DNA of 64,000 nt from Paractinoplanes maris (GTDB lineage Bacteria; Actinomycetota; Actinomycetes; Mycobacteriales; Micromonosporaceae). The notes beneath the pieces are model-generated. The model was given only the letters and a program-made list of their open reading frames with translations, searched no databases and had not been told where the DNA came from. Positions 43,406 to 52,116 of this stretch are shown piece by piece; positions within the stretch are counted from its first letter, which is position 1, and each line of letters starts with the position of its first letter. The position numbers and the translations under genes were made by a program. Location: assembly GCF_023544465.1 (NCBI RefSeq), contig NZ_JALPVL010000003.1, positions 1 through 64,000 on the forward strand, read 5' to 3'.

Positions 43406-44367
43406 GGGGCGGTCCGTCCCGTCGCGGTGTCGTCGCACGCCTGCCCCTGGTTGAGGCAGTTCACGACGCGGACCATCCGCGCCTCGGGCATCAGGTTGAC
43501 CAGGAACCCGTGGTCGGTGGCGGGGTCGTGATCCTGGTCGTCGAAGGCGTCGATCAGGTAGCGGGTGCCGTGCGGGACGGCGTAGGTCATCGTGATCTGC
43601 AGGCGCGGGATCGCGAAGGTGCCGACCGGGCAGCCGCCCCCGGTGATCGGGAAGACGACGTGCTCCCGGTGCTTCGCGCTGTCCAGCTGGCGGCCGTCCC
43701 AGCAGCTCGGGAAGTCGAAGATCCGCACGACGGCGGCACCGTCGTCGCAGATCGGGTACTTCATGGTCTGCCTCTCGAGCGTGTTGGAGCAGGTCCAGCG
43801 GGCGCGGGCCTGAGCGCCGCCGTTGGTGTGAGCGTAGGCGTCACCGACGGTCACCCGCAGCAGTCGCGGCATCGGAAGCACCGGACCACGCGGATTGCCG
43901 TAGTACTTCATGGTCACCGAGGCGGGCACCTGGGGCGAGCCACCGTGTTCATTGTGCCCCGGCTCCGCAAGGCGCAGCACGGCCCAGAAATAGGTCGAGG
44001 CGTCGCCGTTGGAGCAGGTGGTCGGCTGACCGGCCAGGTCGGCCACGGTCGAGAGGTCCCGCACCCCGAGGTTGCCGACGTAGTCGTGCAGGTGGTGCGG
44101 CGGCCCCGGCTTGCCCGGGGTGACCACGATGTTGGCAGTGTTGCGGTGGCCCCGCTCGTTGCGGCCGCAGTTCCAGGCGTACGACCCGGTGGACGCCCCC
44201 GCGACCGGCGCGGCCGCCGACGGCACGGCCTCGGCGCCGGCCATCGTCGTGTAGTAAGGACCCCACGAGTTCCCGGCGAAGTGGACAGCGACCGCCGCGA
44301 CCAGCACGAGCGCGGTCAGCAACGCTTCGAGAGCGACCACGAACCGCTTCGCCGAAGCCATCGACAT
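43402..44367 (-). CDS. DUF1996-domain exported protein
   Basis: 321 residues with an N-terminal membrane anchor or signal peptide (residues ~9-31). The DUF1996 domain contains NCGRNERGHRNTANIVVTPG, a HHLHDYVGN His motif, NGDASTYFWAVLR, DFPSCWDG and HVVFPITGGGCPVGT. Cysteines occur in pairs, suggesting disulfides outside the cell. In fungi and actinobacteria the domain appears in secreted proteins of unknown function. Translationally coupled to the anti-sigma-like gene. Confidence 0.8.
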   Translation of the reverse strand: MSMASAKRFVVALEALLTALVLVAAVAVHFAGNSWGPYYTTMAGAEAVPSAAAPVAGASTGSYAWNCGRNERGHRNTANIVVTPGKPGPPHHLHDYVGNLGVRDLSTVADLAGQPTTCSNGDASTYFWAVLRLAEPGHNEHGGSPQVPASVTMKYYGNPRGPVLPMPRLLRVTVGDAYAHTNGGAQARARWTCSNTLERQTMKYPICDDGAAVVRIFDFPSCWDGRQLDSAKHREHVVFPITGGGCPVGTFAIPRLQITMTYAVPHGTRYLIDAFDDQDHDPATDHGFLVNLMPEARMVRVVNCLNQGQACDDTATGRTAP

Positions 44368-44866
44368 ACCTCGACGATACCCAGCCCGGGCGTCTGCGTG
44401 TGGCCATCACCCGACAGCACCGATGGTCGGGCTCATCCGTATGCGCCGTGGCCATCAGGGCGATGAAGGTGCCATTCCGTCTCATGGGGACACGGAACCA
44501 TCAACGGCGGCCGACGGGAAGGCCCTGTGGACAGACGCCATCGGCCCGGTTGGACTGTGGATAACTTCGATCGCCCGAGGGCGGAAATCGCTAACGTCGC
44601 GGCCATGCATCCCGACCCCACGAACAGGGAATATCCGTCACCCGATCGATGGACAGCGGTGAGCCGGCCGGCCGGCCGTCGTGCGGATGCGGCCTGCATC
44701 ACGCCGGCGACGATCATCCTCGATGGCTCGCGGACCTGCGAAAGCTTGCTCGAGCCACTCCCCCACGCGGCGATCCGCGGCCGACCGGGCGGGCGGTGGG
44801 CCCCGTCCCGGCCGCTGTAGACCCATGACGTACGCGCATCCCGCCCCGCCCGAGGAGGTTGCCGTC
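44368..44866. other. Gap without a confident gene
   Basis: About 500 bases holding the promoter regions of the DUF1996 gene and the TPR gene. Two DnaA-box-like sequences (TGTGGACAG at 44526 and TGTGGATAA at 44556) lie 30 bases apart in it. Open frames present (for example 44423-44662) have no protein-like composition. Confidence 0.5.
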
Positions 44867-46060
44867 ATGGGGGCGCCCGAGTCCGTCCCGGCCACCGAGC
44901 CACCCGCCGTCCGTCCACCGCCGACCCTGCCTTCGCCGCGCGCCGGGGACGATCCGCCGCAGGACGCCGCCGAGCCGGCCGGACCTCCGGACCGGACCAC
45001 TGGCGCCGCCGTTACTGCCTCCGGTCGCCTGCCAGCCGACAGCATCACCCCGGCCGACGGCATCGCATCACCCGGCAACCCCGCGTCGCCCAGCGGGATC
45101 GTCTCGACCGGCGACATTGCGTTGTCCGGCGGCATCGCATCGCCCGGCGGCGTCGTCTCGACCGGCGGCGTCGCGTCGCTCGGGGCTCGGTTGCGCAGCT
45201 CTCAAGGCGGGGCGCCGGCTGGGGAGCCGACGACCGGCGTGCCGAGACAGCGGGAGCAGGCCGCGCCGCCCGACGACCTTGGCGCTGCCCTGGAGGCGCT
45301 CGGTGACCGGAATCCAGCGGCCGCGCAGCTGCTGTGCCTCTGTTCGGTGCTGCACCGCGCCCCGGTGCCGGTCGACGTTTTCACGCGGTCGCTCGACCGG
45401 TTGCCCCGGCCGCTCGGCGGGGTGGCCCGGATCCAGTTCAACGGGCTGGTCGCGGCTCTGGTCGAGCGCGGGCTGGCGCAGCGCAACGCCGGTGGGTTGC
45501 GGGTGCCCGACCCGGTGCGCGAGGCGGTCCGTGACGATCTGGGCGAGGCGGCGGGAGCGGTCTGCCGGGCGTACGCGGGTGCTCTGGTCGCCGCGGCCGT
45601 TCCCGAGGACGTGTCCGAGCCGTCGGTGTGGCCACGCTGGGCCGCACTCGCGCCGCACCTGATCGCGTCGGGCGCGGCCCGCAGTCACGACGCCGCGCTC
45701 CGGGCGGCGGCCTGCCAACTGGTGGTGAGCCTGTTGCACCGGGGCAAGGCCCGCCCGGCCCGCACGATCGCCACCGAGCTGCACCGGGGCTGGCGCGAGG
45801 TGCTCGGCCCCGACCACCCGGACACGCTGCGCTGCGCCCACGAGCTGGCCCGGTCCCTGGTCGCCGCCGGCGCCCTGATGCCCGCCCGCAAGCTGCTCGA
45901 CGACACGGTCGACCGACTGGTCGCCGGTCTGGGCAGCGGACATCCGCAAACCCGGCTCGCCGCCGAGACCCGCCGCGGTGTGCTGCTCCGCATGGGCGGC
46001 ATGCCCCGCCCCGACGGCGCCCGCGCCAAGGCCGCCCACCGCCGCCGAAAACAGTCGTGA
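44867..46060 (+). CDS. TPR/winged-helix protein with Ser/Gly-rich repeat region (FxSxx/NB-ARC-associated type)
   Basis: 397 residues. The N-terminal ~120 are disordered, rich in Pro, Gly and Ser, with an internal repeat of the type GIASPGGVVSTG (residues ~75-115, DNA 45060-45185). A winged-helix-like domain follows (LGDRNPAAAQLLCLCSVLHR, RIQFNGLVAALVERGLAQR), then TPR units with the HPDT signature (LGPDHPDTLRCAHELARSL). This resembles the C-terminal half of NB-ARC/TPR proteins without the NTPase. GAGGAGG nine bases before the ATG at 44867 fixes this start over the ATG at 44825. Confidence 0.65.
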   Translation: MGAPESVPATEPPAVRPPPTLPSPRAGDDPPQDAAEPAGPPDRTTGAAVTASGRLPADSITPADGIASPGNPASPSGIVSTGDIALSGGIASPGGVVSTGGVASLGARLRSSQGGAPAGEPTTGVPRQREQAAPPDDLGAALEALGDRNPAAAQLLCLCSVLHRAPVPVDVFTRSLDRLPRPLGGVARIQFNGLVAALVERGLAQRNAGGLRVPDPVREAVRDDLGEAAGAVCRAYAGALVAAAVPEDVSEPSVWPRWAALAPHLIASGAARSHDAALRAAACQLVVSLLHRGKARPARTIATELHRGWREVLGPDHPDTLRCAHELARSLVAAGALMPARKLLDDTVDRLVAGLGSGHPQTRLAAETRRGVLLRMGGMPRPDGARAKAAHRRRKQS

Positions 46061-46151
46061 AACACCGCATCCGGGCCACCGCCGAGCGGCTACCAAACCA
46101 GGCGGCACGGGCGGTCGGCGCAAATGCCGAGCGCAAGCAAGCCGGGGGTCA

Positions 46152-46217
46152 ACGCGAGCTGAGGCAGCGACACGAGCTGAGGCAGCGACACGAGCTGAGG
46201 CAGCGACACGAGCGACC
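46152..46217. repeat. 18-bp tandem repeat
   Basis: Three and a partial tandem copies of an 18-base unit containing ACGAGCTGAGGCAGCGAC, between convergent genes. The unit contains a stop in one frame, so it is not a coding repeat in that frame. Confidence 0.75.
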
Positions 46218-46285
46218 GGCAACCCGAGCCAGCCGCCAACCCGAGCCCACCCGGCAACCCGAGCGACCCGCCAACCCGAGCTGAC
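46218..46285. repeat. Short degenerate tandem repeat (CCAACCCGAG-type)
   Basis: Four to five copies of a 16-17 base unit with core GCAACCCGAG or CCAACCCGAG. It follows the 18-bp repeat directly and ends near the 3' end of the YbhN-like gene. Confidence 0.65.
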
Positions 46286-46312
46286 CCCGGCAACGTGAGC
46301 TGAGCAGGCAGA

Positions 46313-47401
46313 TCAGCCCGGCGGGACCGGACGGAGCGGCTCGGGGGTGATTTCGCGGCGCAGCCAGAGGGCGGCGGCGCCGCCGGCCGGGAGGAGGAGC
46401 CAGCAGGAGATGAGGCGATAGACGACTACCGCGGCGGCGGCGGTCGCGGTGGTAGCGCCGGCGGCGGTCAGGCCGGCCACCAGGGCGGTGTCGATGACGC
46501 CGACGCCGCCCGGGGTCAGCGGGACCTGGCGGACGATCTGCACGCCCAGATAGATGCCGGCCAGGGTGGTGATGCCGACCGGCAGACCCAGGGCCCGGCA
46601 GGTCGCGACCAGGCAGAGGAGGTCGGTGAGCCAGTTGACGGCGTAGTAGAGGACGCCGACGACCCATTCCCGGGCGCGCAGCGAGGCGCCGGCGTGCCAG
46701 GCCTCGCGGGCCGATGCGAGCGTGCGGCGCAGGAAGGCGACCACCCGGTTGTCGGGTTCGGACCGGGCCGGGCCGGGATCGGCGGTGGGGCGGCGCATCA
46801 GCCGGCGGCCGGCCAGCACGGCGGCGGTCGTCAGGGCGGCCAGACCGGCGATCACGGCCAGCGGCTCCGGGCCGGCCAGCAGGTGCGGGTCGCGGGTCAG
46901 CACGACCGCGCCGCCGGCCACGTAGAGCAGGGCGAGGCCGCCGATCGAGGCCAGGCCGGAGACGATCATCGAGGCGGCGGCGATCTCCTTGGAGGCACCG
47001 GCGCGCAGGTACTGCTTGCCCGCGTAGCCGGCCGAGACCGCGGAGCCGACCGGCATGGAGATGGAGATCGCGGTGCGGGACAGGGTCACCGCCATGGTGA
47101 AGCGCAGGCCGAGCCGGACGCCGAACGCCCGGAGGATCTGCCGCTGCTGCCAGGCGAACGCGGCCAGCGAGACCACCTGCAACGTCACCGCGAGCGCGAG
47201 CCACCAGAAGCCGGCCCCGGCCAGCGCCCGCAGGAACTCGCGCGGATCGGGGAAGCGGCCGTGCAGCCCGAACACCGCCAGCCCCACCGCCGCCACCAGC
47301 ACGATCGGCAGCCGCAACCGCGCCCACCAGCCCGACCGCCCAGCGGTCAGGCCCCTGGGCTGCTGCTCGGTGGGCCGCAGGTCGGACGAGATACGGGGCA
47401 C
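46313..47401 (-). CDS. YbhN/lysylphosphatidylglycerol-synthase TM-region-like protein
   Basis: 362 residues, about eight spans, with the family pattern SMPVGSAVSAGYAGKQYLRA near the middle, VNWLTDLLCLVATCRALG and the C-terminal LTPGGVGVIDTALVAGLTAAG. This domain occurs in flippase-like UPF0104/YbhN proteins and in the membrane half of MprF. No aminoacyl-transferase domain is attached. GTG at 47401 (VPRISSDLRP) precedes the first span; upstream codons are atypical. Possible role: lipid or lipid-linked substrate flipping. Confidence 0.75.
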   Translation of the reverse strand: MPRISSDLRPTEQQPRGLTAGRSGWWARLRLPIVLVAAVGLAVFGLHGRFPDPREFLRALAGAGFWWLALAVTLQVVSLAAFAWQQRQILRAFGVRLGLRFTMAVTLSRTAISISMPVGSAVSAGYAGKQYLRAGASKEIAAASMIVSGLASIGGLALLYVAGGAVVLTRDPHLLAGPEPLAVIAGLAALTTAAVLAGRRLMRRPTADPGPARSEPDNRVVAFLRRTLASAREAWHAGASLRAREWVVGVLYYAVNWLTDLLCLVATCRALGLPVGITTLAGIYLGVQIVRQVPLTPGGVGVIDTALVAGLTAAGATTATAAAAVVVYRLISCWLLLPAGGAAALWLRREITPEPLRPVPPG

Positions 47402-47469
47402 GCGGTGATCCTGGCAAACGGAATCAACCCGGAGCCACACACTGTGATGTTCACGTCACGAACAACCGG

Positions 47470-48798
47470 TCAGCATTCGATGACGTTGACGGCCAGGCCG
47501 CCGCGCGCGGTCTCCTTGTACTTGACCTTCATGTCGGCGCCGGTCTCCTTCATGGTCTTGATGACCTTGTCGAGGGAGACGTGGTGGCGGCCGTCGCCGC
47601 GCAGGGCCATCCGGGCCGCGGTGACCGCCTTGACCGCGGCCATGCCGTTGCGCTCGATGCACGGGATCTGCACCAGCCCGCCCACCGGGTCGCAAGTCAG
47701 CCCCAGGTTGTGCTCCATGCCGATCTCGGCTGCGTTCTCGACCTGCTCGGGTGTCCCGCCCATCACCTCGGCCAGGCCGGCCGCCGCCATGGCGCAGGCC
47801 GAGCCGACCTCGCCCTGGCAGCCCACCTCGGCGCCCGAGATCGAGGCGTTCTCCTTGAACAGCAGTCCGATCGCGCCGGCCGCCAGCAGGAAGCGGACCA
47901 CACCTTCGTCGTCCGCGCCGGGCACGAACTCCGTGTAATAGTGCAGCACCGCCGGGATGATCCCGGCCGCGCCGTTCGTGGGTGCGGTGACGACCCGGCC
48001 CCCGGCCGCGTTCTCCTCGTTGACGGCCATCGCGTAGGCGGTGAGCCACTCCATCGAGTGCTCCAGCGGTTTCCCGGCCGCCCGCAGCTGCCGGGCCGTG
48101 GCCGCCGCCCGCCGCCGCACCTTGAGACCGCCGGGCAGCACCCCTTCGGCGTCGAGCCCCGCCGCCACGCACTCCCGCATGACCCGCCAGATCTGGAGCA
48201 GACCCGACCGTACGGAATCGGGGGAACGCCAGGCGGTCTCGTTCTCCAGCATCAGGCGCGAGATCGACAACCCGGTCGACGAGGTGAGCGCCAGCAGCTC
48301 ACCGCCACTGGCGAACGGGTGGGTCAGCTCGACGCCGGCCGGGCGCGGGACCCCACCCTCCGAGATGACGAATCCGCCACCGACCGAGAAGTAAGTCTTC
48401 CGCAGGAGCTCGTCGCCGGTCGCCGACAAGGCGGTGAAGGTCATGCCGTTGGGGTGCCCGGGCAGCGTCCGGCGGCGGTGGAGCACGACGTCGACCTCGA
48501 CCTCCGCCCCGCACGGCAGCGTCAGCCGGCCACGGCTGTGGATGTGGGCGGCCCGGGCGTCGGCTCCCGCGACGTCGACGGTCTCGGGGTCCGAGCCTTC
48601 GAGCCCGAGCAGCACCGCCTTGGGCGTCCCGTGTCCGTGCCCGGTAGCGCCGAGCGAGCCGAACAACTCGGCCCGCACCGAGACCGCGCGGTCGTCGAGC
48701 TGGCGGGCGAACATGCGGGCGGCACGCATCGGGCCGACCGTGTGCGAGCTGGACGGGCCGATGCCCACCGAGAACAGGTCGAAAACGGACACAGCCAT
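47470..48798 (-). CDS. sdaA: L-serine ammonia-lyase (iron-sulfur type)
   Basis: 442 residues, the usual length of the single-chain [4Fe-4S] serine dehydratase. It has the N-terminal [20 protein letters not shown], cluster cysteines in [19 protein letters not shown] and a C-terminal VNVIEC in which the final cysteine is part of the active site. It deaminates L-serine to pyruvate and ammonia. A tandem glycine riboswitch precedes it, so excess glycine (converted to serine by GlyA) should raise its expression. ATG at 48798 with AGGAGC just upstream. Confidence 0.92.
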   Translation of the reverse strand: MAVSVFDLFSVGIGPSSSHTVGPMRAARMFARQLDDRAVSVRAELFGSLGATGHGHGTPKAVLLGLEGSDPETVDVAGADARAAHIHSRGRLTLPCGAEVEVDVVLHRRRTLPGHPNGMTFTALSATGDELLRKTYFSVGGGFVISEGGVPRPAGVELTHPFASGGELLALTSSTGLSISRLMLENETAWRSPDSVRSGLLQIWRVMRECVAAGLDAEGVLPGGLKVRRRAAATARQLRAAGKPLEHSMEWLTAYAMAVNEENAAGGRVVTAPTNGAAGIIPAVLHYYTEFVPGADDEGVVRFLLAAGAIGLLFKENASISGAEVGCQGEVGSACAMAAAGLAEVMGGTPEQVENAAEIGMEHNLGLTCDPVGGLVQIPCIERNGMAAVKAVTAARMALRGDGRHHVSLDKVIKTMKETGADMKVKYKETARGGLAVNVIEC

Positions 48799-48827
48799 GC
48801 GGAAGCTCCTTAGTAAGGTCGCTCCCC

Positions 48828-49006
48828 CGCTCTGTCATGGGGCCTGAGAGCTTCACCGCCGGTCGGGCAGCTTGCACCTTGGGCGCGGGCCCGCGGGAGG
48901 CCCGTCTTTCCAGAGTTGCCTGACCATCGCGGTACGGGTGCCTGAGAGATTCTGAGGGAGAAGTTGCTCCTTCGGCGCCCCGCCGGGACGGGAGCTCTCC
49001 CGCGGC
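48828..49006 (-). ncRNA. Tandem glycine riboswitch upstream of sdaA
   Basis: Two consecutive glycine aptamers on the minus strand. Aptamer 1 (~49006-48925) shows GGGAGAG, GCCGAAGGAGCAA, ATCTCTCAGGCA and ACTCTGGAAAG. Aptamer 2 (~48920-48828) shows CCCAAGGTGCAAGC, GAAGCTCTCAGGCCCCATGA and CAGAGCGGGGGAG. The paired aptamers with a short linker are the hallmark of this riboswitch, and it is a frequent leader of sdaA or gcv genes in actinobacteria. Leader ends about 30 bases before the start codon. Confidence 0.88.
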
Positions 49007-49116
49007 GGTCAAGTGGCTGTGCAGTTGTGTACGCAACGTAACGACGCCCGGGTGAACGGGTCAAGATCTTGTGAGGAAGCGGGGCCCGAAGACCCCGCTT
49101 CCACCAGGTTAACGCG

Positions 49117-50316
49117 TCAGCAGCGGCCCAGGTCCTGCCACTGCTCGGTCCAGCCCGGCTCCGAGCCCTGGGTCCAGTAGCGGGCGCGCCACAGGTGCAC
49201 GCCGTCGCCGGACCTGGGCCCGCTCGGGTCGCCGAACTTGCTCTTCTCGTGCTTGACCAGGTTGCCGCCGGTGTAGACCGACGAGAACGCCCACGTCGGC
49301 GCGTCACTGCACCCGGTGCCCGGCGGCGGGGTGGCCGGAGGCGTCGTCGGCGGAGTGGTGGGAGGCGGAGTGGTGGGAGGCGGAGTGGTGGGCGGGTTGT
49401 TCGTGCACCCACCGGTCGAGGCCACCGTGTCGACGAACGTGCTTCCCGCCGTGCGGTAGCCGCCGGTCCGCGACGTCACCTGGGCCGGCGACAGCACCTG
49501 GTTCTTGGCGAACATCACCCAGTCGACCTGCTGGTTGTAGGTCGAGAGCCCGCCCGTGTGGGTGGCGGTGTCGATGAACCACAGGTTCCAGTTGATCGTC
49601 ATCGTCTGGCGCGGGAAGAACTTGCCACCGTGGTCACCGACCTGCACGCCGTCGATGTAGTAGACGACGTGCCCGTTGGCCACCTGGGCCACCAGGTCGT
49701 GCCACCCGTCCAGCGAGCTGCGCTGCTCGGAGTGCTGGTTGTCGGCGTACCAGGGCTCGTTGCGGTAGGTGTACCAGCTTGTCTGGTAGTTGATCGGCCC
49801 CTGCTCGCCCCACCCGCCGTTGGGCAGGTATTCGGAGATGTCGAGCTCGCTGTAGGTGGGGTCGAGGTCGCCGTTGAGCGGGCTGATCGTGAAGAACGTC
49901 TGGTTGATGTGGTCGCCGTCGTTGCCGCTGACCGGCGTGTCGGAGAAGCGGACCCGGCTGGCGTAGGTGCCTTCGAGGTAGCGCTTCTGGGTCGAGTAGA
50001 GCTCGGCGTGCTTGGTCCCGGCGGCCGTGCCGTCGGTCGAAGCGGTCAGCTGCATGACCTTCTGGCCACCGCTGGTGGGGAAGCTGATGCTCGACGGCGA
50101 CCAGTTGGCACCGGGCACGCCCGGGCCGCCTTGATAGCTGCGGGGTGTCCAGCCGTTGGCGGTCAGGGCGGGGTCGGACGACGAGGCGTAGCTGAAGTCG
50201 TCGAACAGGTAGCCGCAGTCGGCGGCCGAGGCGGGTGCCGAGGAAACAGCGACCACACCGGCGGCGACCAGAATCGGCACCGCGAGTAAGGAGAATCGAC
50301 GTTTGTCGATTTTCAT
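49117..50316 (-). CDS. Secreted GH16 glycoside hydrolase with CBM5/12-like module
   Basis: 399 residues: Sec signal peptide (1-31), GH16 catalytic domain (~35-280) with the ExDxxE motif ELDISE (Glu157, Asp159, Glu162), a Pro/Thr linker (PPTTPPP repeats, ~308-335) and a C-terminal aromatic module (WAFSSVYTGGNLVKHEKSKF, HLWRARYWTQGSEPG) like CBM5/12 chitin-binding domains. Tight residues suggest beta-1,3-glucanase or a related activity on cell-wall polysaccharide. It lies after the NgcEFG-type transporter, in the same orientation but across a 40-base gap, so could be co-transcribed. Confidence 0.83.
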   Translation of the reverse strand: MKIDKRRFSLLAVPILVAAGVVAVSSAPASAADCGYLFDDFSYASSSDPALTANGWTPRSYQGGPGVPGANWSPSSISFPTSGGQKVMQLTASTDGTAAGTKHAELYSTQKRYLEGTYASRVRFSDTPVSGNDGDHINQTFFTISPLNGDLDPTYSELDISEYLPNGGWGEQGPINYQTSWYTYRNEPWYADNQHSEQRSSLDGWHDLVAQVANGHVVYYIDGVQVGDHGGKFFPRQTMTINWNLWFIDTATHTGGLSTYNQQVDWVMFAKNQVLSPAQVTSRTGGYRTAGSTFVDTVASTGGCTNNPPTTPPPTTPPPTTPPTTPPATPPPGTGCSDAPTWAFSSVYTGGNLVKHEKSKFGDPSGPRSGDGVHLWRARYWTQGSEPGWTEQWQDLGRC

Positions 50317-50356
50317 GGGCAGACTCCTCCACTACAAGAGGAACGGGGATGGGGAA

Positions 50357-51229
50357 CTACTTGACCGCGCCGGCGGTCATTCCGGCGCGGATGTGCCGTT
50401 GGAACGCGACATAGGCGATGAGCACCGGCAGCATGGCAATGGTCAAGCCGGCGAACAGGCCGCTCCAGTCGCTGCGATACCCCTGACTGACCGACAGGGC
50501 GGCCAGACCCTGCGCCAGGACGTACCGGTCCGGGTCGGGATTGAGAACCAGCGGCAGCAGATACTGGTTCCAGAGCCCGAGGAAATTGAAGATGCCGACC
50601 GCCACCAGGCCCGGGCGGGCCAGTGGCAGCATCACGCGGAAGAACACCGCGCCGTGCGAGCAACCGTCCAGGACGGCCGCCTCGGCGATCTCGCTGGGCA
50701 ATGTCCGGAAGAACGAATGCAGGAAGAAGACGGTGAACGGCACGGCGTACGCGGCGTAGACGAGGATCAGTCCGGGATAGGTGCCGAGCAGTCCCAGTTG
50801 CTGCACGACGAAGAACAGCGGCACCAGCGCGAGAAACACCGGGAAGAACATCGCCGCGACGAAGGTGTAATAGATCAGCCGGTTCCCGCGGAATTCATAG
50901 CGAGCCAAGGCGTACGCCACGAGCGAGCCCAGCAGCATGGTCAGGAGCAGGGCCCCGCCGACCACGATCAGGCTGTTGAAGAAGTAGCGCCCGATGCTGG
51001 CCGCCGTCCACGCCCGGGCCCAGTTGTCGAACTGGGGTGAGGCCGGCAACGACCACGGCGAGTTCAGGATCTCGTCGTCGGTCTTGAACGAGCTGACCAC
51101 CGCCCACAGCAGCGGCAACGCGGTCACCACGGCCCAGCAGAACATCGCCAGCCCCGGCAGCGGATTCGGCCGTTTCGGGGCGGCCGGAGCCGCCACCGGA
51201 GAGGTCGGCCGAGCTTGGAGGAGCGTCAT
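50357..51229 (-). CDS. ngcG: ABC transporter permease, NgcG-type
   Basis: 290 residues, six spans with the permease EAA-loop motif (EAAVLDGCSHGAVFFRVMLPL). This is the second permease of a carbohydrate ABC importer of the CUT1 type. ATG at 51229 overlaps the stop of the other permease (ATGA). With the substrate-binding protein upstream it forms NgcEFG-like uptake of GlcNAc or chitobiose; as usual for CUT1 systems in actinomycetes, no ATPase gene is present, and a shared MsiK-like ATPase elsewhere is likely. Confidence 0.8.
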   Translation of the reverse strand: MTLLQARPTSPVAAPAAPKRPNPLPGLAMFCWAVVTALPLLWAVVSSFKTDDEILNSPWSLPASPQFDNWARAWTAASIGRYFFNSLIVVGGALLLTMLLGSLVAYALARYEFRGNRLIYYTFVAAMFFPVFLALVPLFFVVQQLGLLGTYPGLILVYAAYAVPFTVFFLHSFFRTLPSEIAEAAVLDGCSHGAVFFRVMLPLARPGLVAVGIFNFLGLWNQYLLPLVLNPDPDRYVLAQGLAALSVSQGYRSDWSGLFAGLTIAMLPVLIAYVAFQRHIRAGMTAGAVK

Positions 51230-52116
51230 GCGAGCTCCAGCCTTTCCTTGCGGCCCGAACGCAGCGCCAGCACCGCCAGCGTCAACGTGGCGAAGAAGAG
51301 CGCCACCCCCATGGCCGAGGCGTAACCGAATTTCCCGTACGAGAAAGCAGTCCGATAAAGCGACAGCCCGATCACTTCGGTGGCCCCGTCGGGCCCGCCC
51401 GGTCCCACCGTCATGACCTGCACCACGGCGAAGGCGTCAAGCGCCGCGATGCCCAGATAGACGAAGGCCACCTGCACCGATTCGCGCACCAGCGGCAATG
51501 TGACCCGGGAGAAGGTGGCCCATTTCCCGGCCCCGTCGAGCAGCGCCGCCTCGAAGAGTTCCCGCGGAATCCCTTCGATGGCCGCGCTGAACAGCACCAC
51601 ATAGAAACCGACCGACGACCAGATCAGCACCACCATCACCGCGACCAGTGCGAAAGCCGGCTCGGCCAGCCATGATTGCGCCATTGCGCCGAGCCCGACC
51701 GCGCGCAGTCCCGAATTCAGCAGACCCGTGTTGGGGTTGTAGACGAAGCTCCACAACACCGCGATGACCACCAGCGACAACAACTGCGGGAAGAAATAGA
51801 CGATCCGGTAGCCCTGGCCGAGCCGCGACGACGAGGTGCGCAGCATCGAAGCCAGGAACAGCCCGAGGGCGATCGTCACCAATGGCACCACAAGAAGCAG
51901 CAGGGCGTTGTTGCGGACGGCGTCGAGAAAGAGCGAGTCGCCGCCGAGACGGACGTAGTTGTCCGCCCCGACGAACTGCGCCTCGCCGGCCACCCCGGTC
52001 CAGTCGGTCAGCGACAGCCAGAACGCTTGCGCGTACGGCGACAGCACGAAGACGACGTGCAGCACCAGGGCCGGCACCAGCGCGCCGAGCAGGAACCGCC
52101 AGCGGCCGTGTTTCAT
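51226..52116 (-). CDS. ngcF: ABC transporter permease, NgcF-type
   Basis: 296 residues, six spans, with the conserved EAA loop (FEAALLDGAGKWATFSRVTLPL). It is the first permease of the CUT1 sugar importer. Its ATG at 52116 shares one base with the stop of the binding-protein gene, indicating coupled translation. Confidence 0.8.
   Translation of the reverse strand: MKHGRWRFLLGALVPALVLHVVFVLSPYAQAFWLSLTDWTGVAGEAQFVGADNYVRLGGDSLFLDAVRNNALLLLVVPLVTIALGLFLASMLRTSSSRLGQGYRIVYFFPQLLSLVVIAVLWSFVYNPNTGLLNSGLRAVGLGAMAQSWLAEPAFALVAVMVVLIWSSVGFYVVLFSAAIEGIPRELFEAALLDGAGKWATFSRVTLPLVRESVQVAFVYLGIAALDAFAVVQVMTVGPGGPDGATEVIGLSLYRTAFSYGKFGYASAMGVALFFATLTLAVLALRSGRKERLELA

Noticed and set aside
44526..44564. 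Replication origin (two DnaA-box-like sequences)
   Set aside because: Only two boxes, no dnaA/dnaN or gyr genes and no AT-rich region nearby; probably chance.
44423..44662. 79-codon plus-strand open frame
   Set aside because: Crosses the DUF1996 promoter region, no ribosome binding site, mixed composition.
46152..46217. CRISPR-like array
   Set aside because: 18-base units are contiguous without spacers.
50317..50356. DasR-type operator between the GH16 and permease genes
   Set aside because: No TGGTCTAGACCA-like palindrome is present there or before the RpiR gene.
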